Positions 52,785-57,023 of a stretch of DNA of 57,023 nt are shown here, piece by piece. The translations under genes and the position numbers were made by a program. The stretch spans positions 1 through 57,023 of the forward strand of contig NZ_SISB01000046.1 in NCBI RefSeq assembly GCF_004310295.1, given 5' to 3'. Under the pieces are notes generated by a model. It saw only the letters and a list, made by a program, of their open reading frames with translations. It was not told where the DNA came from and did no database searches. The DNA is from Pseudomonas sp. BGI-2. GTDB taxonomy: Bacteria > Pseudomonadota > Gammaproteobacteria > Pseudomonadales > Pseudomonadaceae. Within the stretch, counting starts at the first letter, position 1. Each line of letters starts with the position of its first letter.

Positions 52785-52820
52785 AAAAGGCCCGTTCAGT
52801 CAGACTGACGGGCCTTTTTC
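52785..52820 (+). terminator. terminator of the alaX-oxygenase-lysE operon
   Basis: AAAGGCCCGTTCAGT pairs with ACTGACGGGCCTTT (one bulged T), followed by TTT. Confidence 0.9.
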
Positions 52821-52965
52821 GTTTCTGCGCCGCTTTTGCATTTCTGTGCGACAGATCCCACTTCAGGACTCCCGTAACACTCGGTTACAGTGTTAGGTTG
52901 GAAACGTTTCTGTCTCATCAATCAGAAACTTCTCACAAACTGCCTGCAAAGGAATGCCCCCAGCA

Positions 52966-54705
52966 ATGAATTTCTCACTCAAGCACCTGGCTGCGTCAAC
53001 CCTGGTACTGGCCAGCCTTTCGTCATTCACCCTGTCAGCGCAGGCCAACATCACCCCGCAACAGAGCGCGACCATCCTCAAGACTTTCAGCGACGCATCG
53101 GTCACGGATTTCAGGCAGTTCCTGGGAGGCCTCGCCAAGAGCGACCTCGGAAAAACCGACGACCTCGGCCCGGCCATCAGCGCCTTCCTCGACAACAAGC
53201 CCCTTACGCCAGAACAACAGAACGAAATCCATCGCCTGCTTGGCCTCTATGCACGGGTGAAATACGGCGCCGCTGCCACCGAGACCTTGCGCGAACTGGT
53301 GGCCATCCCGACCTTCCGCGTCGACGGCGTTGACCAGCACGACAATCCCGAATTCATCAAGATCGCTGACAAGATCAAGGGCCTGGCCCAAGCCTTCAAC
53401 CTGAATTTCCGCAACATCGACAATCGCGTCTATGAAATCACCCTTGAGGGCAGCAGCGATGAAGTCGTGGGTATTCACGCCCATGCCGACGTAGTGCCCG
53501 TAACGCCGGAAAACTGGGTTCTGAAAGACGGCACCAAACTCGATCCGTTCAAAGTCACCCTGATCGGCGATCGCATGTATGGCCGGGGCACTGAGGATGA
53601 CAAGAACGGCATCGTGGTAGCGCTTTATGCCATGAAGATCATCAAGGAAGAGAAGCTGCCGCTGGCGCGCAATTTCAAGCTGCTGGTCGACACCACTGAG
53701 GAAACCACCGGCGACGCCATTCCTTATTACTTCGAACACAACCCGACACCTAACTACAACCTGGCACTGGATGGCGGCTACCCGGTGGTGATTGCCGAGA
53801 AAGGTTACGGCACCGTGATGGCGAATTTCCCCAAGCGTAAAGCCGAGGGCAAAGGCGCGGAAATCATCTCGATGACTGGCGGCCTGGCCACCAATCAGAT
53901 CCCGTCGGCTTCCGTCGTCACTCTGTTGAGTGAGAACCCTGCCGAATTGGCCGCCAGTTTGCAGAAGGCTGGCGCCGATTATGCCAAGCGCAATGGCGGC
54001 AACTTCGACGTAACCGCCAAGGTCGATGGCAAGGACGTCAAACTGACGATCACCGGCGTTTCCGCCCACTCCTCCGAGCCCGAGTCCGGCGTCAACCCGG
54101 TAGCCCGGACGCTCGACTTCATCCACAGCCAGGATGGCAAGGTCGCGCTCAAGCACAACCACTTCACCGATGCTGCCCGCTACGCTGCGGACAACTGGGG
54201 GCTGGATTACCTGGGTGGCAAATTGGCAGTCGGTTTTTCTGATGACTTCATGGGGCCGCTGACCACTTCCCTGACCTACGTCGCCATGGATGACAAAGCC
54301 TTCAAGCTCGCGGTCAACTTGCGCGTGCCGAAGGGCAGATCCCCTGAAGTGCTCAAGGCACAAATCGCCGAAAAACTTGGCACCTGGAGCAAGAAGACCC
54401 ACGTAGCGGTGGCCTTCGACTACTCGATCGCCGAACCGATGTACCGCAACCCTGAGGGTGAATGGGTCAAGGCCTTGCTCGCCGTGGCCAGCGAAAACCT
54501 GGGCATGGAACACAAGTACGGCACCTCCGCTGGCGCCACCTCAGTCCATGAACTGCCCAACGGCGTGCAATTCGGCCTGGCTCGGCCCGAGGTCAAGTAC
54601 ACAGGGCACACCGACAACGAGTTCAAGACCGTCGACCAGTTCCTGCTGGACCTGCAGATCGTGACGGAAATGATGGGGCGCATCGGGCAGTTGCCGAAGC
54701 TCTGA
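52966..54705 (+). CDS. exported M20 family metallopeptidase (dipeptidase)
   Basis: 579 residues. Signal peptide about 1-27 (LAASTLVLASLSSFTLSAQA), then about 70 residues of helical prodomain-like sequence, then the M20 catalytic domain. Metal ligands and catalytic residues are visible: H173-x-D175 in HAHADVVPV, the bridging Asp near 211 in GRGTEDDKNG, Glu pair about 245-246 (TTEETTGD), and His in YTGHTDNEF near the end. Resembles PepV/Sapep-type dipeptidases but secreted to the periplasm. ATG 52966 preferred to one four codons earlier. Single gene with three hairpins after it. Confidence 0.88.
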   Translation: MNFSLKHLAASTLVLASLSSFTLSAQANITPQQSATILKTFSDASVTDFRQFLGGLAKSDLGKTDDLGPAISAFLDNKPLTPEQQNEIHRLLGLYARVKYGAAATETLRELVAIPTFRVDGVDQHDNPEFIKIADKIKGLAQAFNLNFRNIDNRVYEITLEGSSDEVVGIHAHADVVPVTPENWVLKDGTKLDPFKVTLIGDRMYGRGTEDDKNGIVVALYAMKIIKEEKLPLARNFKLLVDTTEETTGDAIPYYFEHNPTPNYNLALDGGYPVVIAEKGYGTVMANFPKRKAEGKGAEIISMTGGLATNQIPSASVVTLLSENPAELAASLQKAGADYAKRNGGNFDVTAKVDGKDVKLTITGVSAHSSEPESGVNPVARTLDFIHSQDGKVALKHNHFTDAARYAADNWGLDYLGGKLAVGFSDDFMGPLTTSLTYVAMDDKAFKLAVNLRVPKGRSPEVLKAQIAEKLGTWSKKTHVAVAFDYSIAEPMYRNPEGEWVKALLAVASENLGMEHKYGTSAGATSVHELPNGVQFGLARPEVKYTGHTDNEFKTVDQFLLDLQIVTEMMGRIGQLPKL

Positions 54706-54713
54706 TCGCTTTA

Positions 54714-54740
54714 TCGGACCCGCTGTTGTAGCGGGTCCGA
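54714..54740. other. hairpin after the M20 peptidase gene
   Basis: TCGGACCCGCT (54714-54724) pairs with AGCGGGTCCGA (54730-54740), an 11-base stem with no T-run. Probably protects the mRNA 3' end. Confidence 0.5.
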
Positions 54741-54775
54741 CGCGTTGATCGCCTTGATTCCTACACAAACAAATA

Positions 54776-54797
54776 AAGGACCTTGAGGTCCTTTTTT
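54776..54797 (+). terminator. terminator of the M20 peptidase gene
   Basis: AAAGGACC, loop TTGA, GGTCCTTTTTT. Intrinsic terminator on the plus strand, 70 bases after the stop codon. Confidence 0.88.
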
Positions 54798-54815
54798 ATG
54801 AATGACGCACCAACA

Positions 54816-54845
54816 AAAACGCCGCTCATCACTGAGCGGCGTTTT
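54816..54845. terminator. terminator of the tRNA operon (minus strand)
   Basis: AAAACGCCGCTCA (54817-54829) and TGAGCGGCGTTTT (54833-54845) form a 13-base stem with A and T runs on both sides. It lies ten bases beyond the last tRNA-Gly. Confidence 0.9.
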
Positions 54846-54854
54846 CGTTAAATA

Positions 54855-54930
<76 letters not shown>

Positions 54931-54933
54931 AAA

Positions 54934-55009
54934 TGGCGTCCCCTAGGGGACTCGAACCCCTGTTACCGCCGTGAAAGGGCGGTGTCCTAGGCCACTAGAC
55001 GAAGGGGAC
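54934..55009 (-). tRNA. tRNA-Glu (TTC), copy 2
   Basis: 76 nt with encoded CCA. Anticodon TTC in CTTTCAC; acceptor GTCCCCT pairs with AGGGGAC; T-arm GGTTCGAGTCC. Three bases (AAA on the plus strand) separate it from tRNA-Gly. Identical to the copy at 55194-55269. Confidence 0.97.
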
Positions 55010-55114
55010 ACGCTAACTGAAACACATGGTGTGTATTTCAGTGCCCAAATCCGCATCCGGAGATGTCGGCTCTGGCTTCACTCAACGCTGCCCGAAAGCA
55101 ACGCTGCTTAAAAT

Positions 55115-55190
<76 letters not shown>

Positions 55191-55193
55191 ATA

Positions 55194-55269
55194 TGGCGTC
55201 CCCTAGGGGACTCGAACCCCTGTTACCGCCGTGAAAGGGCGGTGTCCTAGGCCACTAGACGAAGGGGAC
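55194..55269 (-). tRNA. tRNA-Glu (TTC), copy 1
   Basis: Same 76-nt sequence as 54934-55009. First gene of the tRNA operon, about 60 bases after its promoter. Confidence 0.97.
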
Positions 55270-55331
55270 ACACGTACAACATTCACTCCTTACCGCGTTT
55301 CGCTGTGTGCTTTACGCTGTAAGTGGCGCGC

Positions 55332-55360
55332 ATTCTATGGATGGATTGAGGGGTCGTCAA
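55332..55360 (-). promoter_or_regulatory. tRNA operon promoter
   Basis: TTGACG (55355-55360) and TAGAAT (55332-55337) on the minus strand with 17 bases between, a GC-rich discriminator (GCGCGCC) after the -10, and a very AT-rich upstream block (55366-55390) like an UP element. This is the layout of stringently controlled stable-RNA promoters. Confidence 0.85.
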
Positions 55361-55423
55361 CCCCCAGATATAAATTTATTTAAATCAATGACTTCGCCCC
55401 GCTTTCAGGCGTGATTCAGGCTT

Positions 55424-55453
55424 TTGCGCCTCCTGACCTCTGGCGACTATATT
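55424..55453 (+). promoter_or_regulatory. candidate promoter of the 55648 gene
   Basis: TTGCGC (55424-55429) and TATATT (55448-55453) with 18 bases between; a second -10-like TATAGT is at 55473-55478. The gap 55270-55647 otherwise holds the divergent tRNA promoter and no convincing gene. Confidence 0.35.
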
Positions 55454-55647
55454 CTGGCAACCACCAAGACGTTATAGTCCGCCGCTCTAGATGATGGCAA
55501 TGTGATTCACGGTGGCCAGCATTTATATAAGTAGAACGACGGCCGATGTAAAGACAGCCACAACCGATTCAACTCGTCGAGCGGCCCTATGCGCCCAAAT
55601 GCCAAGCCACTACACTCGATCGCGAACCCTATAAAGAGGTCTTACCG

Positions 55648-56418
55648 GTGACACCACTCATGATCACCCTGCTAGTCGTAGCCGGGATCGCACTATTGAT
55701 CGCCATTGGCTACATGAACCATGTGGTGGAAAACAATAAGCTGGAAAGGGTCCGTACCAAGGTTGAACTCAATGATCGCCTGCGTCGCTGCGGCGAAATC
55801 ACCGAGACCTTCCCCGGTCAGCTGATGACACCTGGGCTGAAGCTGCTGTTGACCCGCCTGGAGCTCAACGTCTGTCAGCGTTTGCTCAACCTGGAAAAAA
55901 CCAGTTCCAACCTCAGGACGCGGATTACCGAACTGGAAGCGTTGGCCGCTCAAGGTGAATCGATCCCGGTCAACAACCCGCCGGCACCGATCCAGACCGA
56001 AGCCAAGGCCAAGGACGTGCGTTTCCTGCTCGAAGCCCTGCACGGCCAAATCACCCGTGCCGCACAGGACGGCTACCTGCCGACCAACGAAGCCAAGCGC
56101 TGGATCCGCGAAGTGCGCCACATTCTGGTCCTGCTGCACATCGAGTTCTTCAACAACCTCGGTCAGCACTGCCTGCAACAAAACCAGCCAGGCCAGGCCC
56201 GCCTCGCTTTCGAACGCGGTGTGCAATACCTGCGAAAACAACAGGAACCCCAGGTCTACGCCGAACAACTCGAATACCTGGAAAAACTCTTGGCGCGCGC
56301 CAACGCCATGGTGATGGACAACATCGCAGCGGTTGAAAGCGAAGCGAATCAACTGAACGTAGGCCTCAAAGACGTCGAGGCGGATGCGGACTGGAAGAAG
56401 AAAGTGATTTACGACTGA
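55648..56418 (+). CDS. membrane-anchored conserved protein of unknown function
   Basis: 256 residues. One N-terminal membrane helix (about 3-22, PLMITLLVVAGIALLIAIGY), then a long, mostly helical cytoplasmic part with coiled-coil character (about 85-110 and 180-230) and a TPR-like helix pair (HCLQQNQPGQARLAFERGVQYL). Pseudomonads carry similar proteins; I do not recognise a characterised member. It starts at GTG 55648, with GAGG eight bases upstream; ATG 55660 is an alternative. It stands alone between the tRNA operon and a terminator. Confidence 0.75.
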   Translation: MTPLMITLLVVAGIALLIAIGYMNHVVENNKLERVRTKVELNDRLRRCGEITETFPGQLMTPGLKLLLTRLELNVCQRLLNLEKTSSNLRTRITELEALAAQGESIPVNNPPAPIQTEAKAKDVRFLLEALHGQITRAAQDGYLPTNEAKRWIREVRHILVLLHIEFFNNLGQHCLQQNQPGQARLAFERGVQYLRKQQEPQVYAEQLEYLEKLLARANAMVMDNIAAVESEANQLNVGLKDVEADADWKKKVIYD

Positions 56419-56432
56419 TCAGAAGAATTAAA

Positions 56433-56461
56433 GAAGCCACCGGAACAGGTGGCTTTTTTTG
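56433..56461 (+). terminator. terminator after the 55648 gene
   Basis: AAGCCACC pairs with GGTGGCTT around GGAACA, then a run of T's. Fifteen bases after the stop codon. Confidence 0.92.
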
Positions 56462-56510
56462 GATTGGATTTGGTGGGTGAGTACAACCGGGAAAGATAGG
56501 TCGAGTGAAA

Positions 56511-56609
56511 GGCCGCCTTCGCAGGCCAGCTCCCACAGGTTTTGGTGTACATCTGCAAGTGATTGGCCGGCTGTCAGGCCGCCATCGCGGGCAAGCCTCG
56601 CTCCTACAA
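56511..56609. repeat. two REP-like elements in the same orientation
   Basis: A degenerate copy (GCCGCCTTCGCAGGCCAGCT, about 56513-56540) and a better one (GCCATCGCGGGCAAGCCTCG onward, 56581-56609). Unlike the other sites here they are direct, not inverted, so they would not form one hairpin. Confidence 0.65.
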
Positions 56610-56639
56610 TTGGATCGGCGTACATCCGCTTCTCACCAC

Positions 56640-56897
56640 TCAATAGGCCGAGCGTTAGCTCGCCTGCTTTTGATCTTGATCTACCCGCCCCTTTCGGTAG
56701 GCTGAGTGGAGGTGTTCATCCAGGGAGTGGCGCGCAGCGCCGTTCGATGCAGTCGAACACGCTGCATGTAGGTCGCCGCGAAGCAGACCGGAGGGCAGTG
56801 TCCCCGGATGGATACCGGAGCGAAGGTACGCCGAGCCCAGGCGAGGGGCCGGACGCTTGGGGCGAGCCTTTTGGGGTACTTTTTTGGCGCTTGAAAA
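56640..56897. repeat. probable dispersed Pseudomonas intergenic repeat, 3' exon of the group II intron
   Basis: About 258 bases with no supported gene. From recall, text such as AAGGTACGCCGAGCCCAGGC and the TTTTTTGGCGCTTG end resembles a multi-copy sequence of fluorescent pseudomonads, but I could not compare copies. Small minus-strand frames here lack ribosome-binding sites and family matches. The group II intron sits at its right end. Confidence 0.45.
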
Positions 56898-57023
56898 ATC
56901 GGCATAGGAGGCGGCCATCTGGCCGCGCCCCTGCCACACCACCCGGCATGCGGGTCCGCACCGGGCGGTTCGAGAAGTTGAGGTCAGCAGAGTCGAGGCA
57001 GACCCAGCCGGTCGAACCACGCC
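56898..57023 (-). mobile_element. 3' end of a group II intron (domains V and VI), cut by the window edge
   Basis: On the minus strand a 32-base hairpin (56938-56969) has a 9-base lower stem (ACCGCCCGG/CCGGGTGGT, one wobble), a 2-base bulge, a 4-base upper stem and a tetraloop, the domain V plan. It is followed by a second stem (about 56901-56934, GGCA/TGCC outside, GGCC/GGCC inside) with an unpaired A eight bases before a terminal AT, the domain VI branch-point plan. The intron would end at 56898. Bases 56970-57023 may be the end of its reverse-transcriptase gene, which would lie to the right of the window. Confidence 0.65.

Noticed and set aside
56655..57020. 121-residue minus-strand frame at the right edge
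   Set aside because: It crosses the predicted intron boundary and domain V and VI hairpins, so it cannot be one protein. Only the part beyond 56970 might belong to a reverse transcriptase, probably in another frame.

Overview
The window is a piece of a Pseudomonas chromosome, most probably from the P. fluorescens group. The evidence is the gene order, the about 60% GC protein-coding style, strong similarity to known Pseudomonas proteins, and two families of REP/REPIN repeats in the intergenic gaps. The gene order 12.1-42.3 kb (tetR, RgsA sRNA, tatD, pilZ, holB, tmk, mltG, pabC, fabF, acpP, fabG, fabD, plsX, rpmF, yceD, maf, sppA, HAD, rluC, rne, then murB, ptpA, kdsB, lpxK, exbD, exbB, comEC) is the conserved pseudomonad core block. 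The stretch 43.1-49.4 kb (ABC-2 exporter, GST, transglutaminase-like, fadE, small protein) is a second conserved core block.

Region by region. 0-1.9 kb: a GntR/UTRA regulator overlapping an ADP-ribosylglycohydrolase. 2.0-8.6 kb: an L-arabinose uptake and oxidation cluster (AraFGH ABC importer, SDR sugar 1-dehydrogenase, SMP-30 lactonase, FadR-type GntR regulator). The same 14-base operator-like sequence lies upstream of araF and inside the regulator's own promoter. 8.7-12 kb: a P. fragi-type cytoplasmic-start lipase, a DUF1285 protein, a lipoprotein and a stand-alone MoaA. 12-30.6 kb: fatty acid, nucleotide, cell-wall and RNA-metabolism core genes, ending in RNase E behind a leader of about 640 nt. 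30.8-35.2 kb: a Tat-exported molybdenum hydroxylase (large and 2Fe-2S subunits) with its XdhC and MobA-like cofactor helpers. 35.4-42.9 kb: envelope genes (murB, kdsB, lpxK), the ExbBD-type motor, ComEC and a DUF2062 protein. 43-49.4 kb: exporter, GST, transglutaminase-like, FadE.

49.6-52.8 kb is the most unusual small cluster: a divergent LysR regulator, then a stand-alone AlaX-type tRNA-editing protein, a 2-oxoglutarate/Fe(II) oxygenase and a LysE-type amino-acid exporter. I read it as a possible module that makes or handles a modified amino acid, exports it, and clears it from mischarged tRNA; this is inference. 53-54.7 kb: an exported M20 peptidase. 54.8-55.3 kb: two tandem copies of a tRNA-Glu/tRNA-Gly pair under one strong promoter. 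55.6-56.4 kb: a membrane-anchored conserved protein of unknown function. The right edge enters the 3' end of a group II intron on the minus strand, with recognisable domains V and VI, inserted into what looks like a dispersed Pseudomonas repeat.
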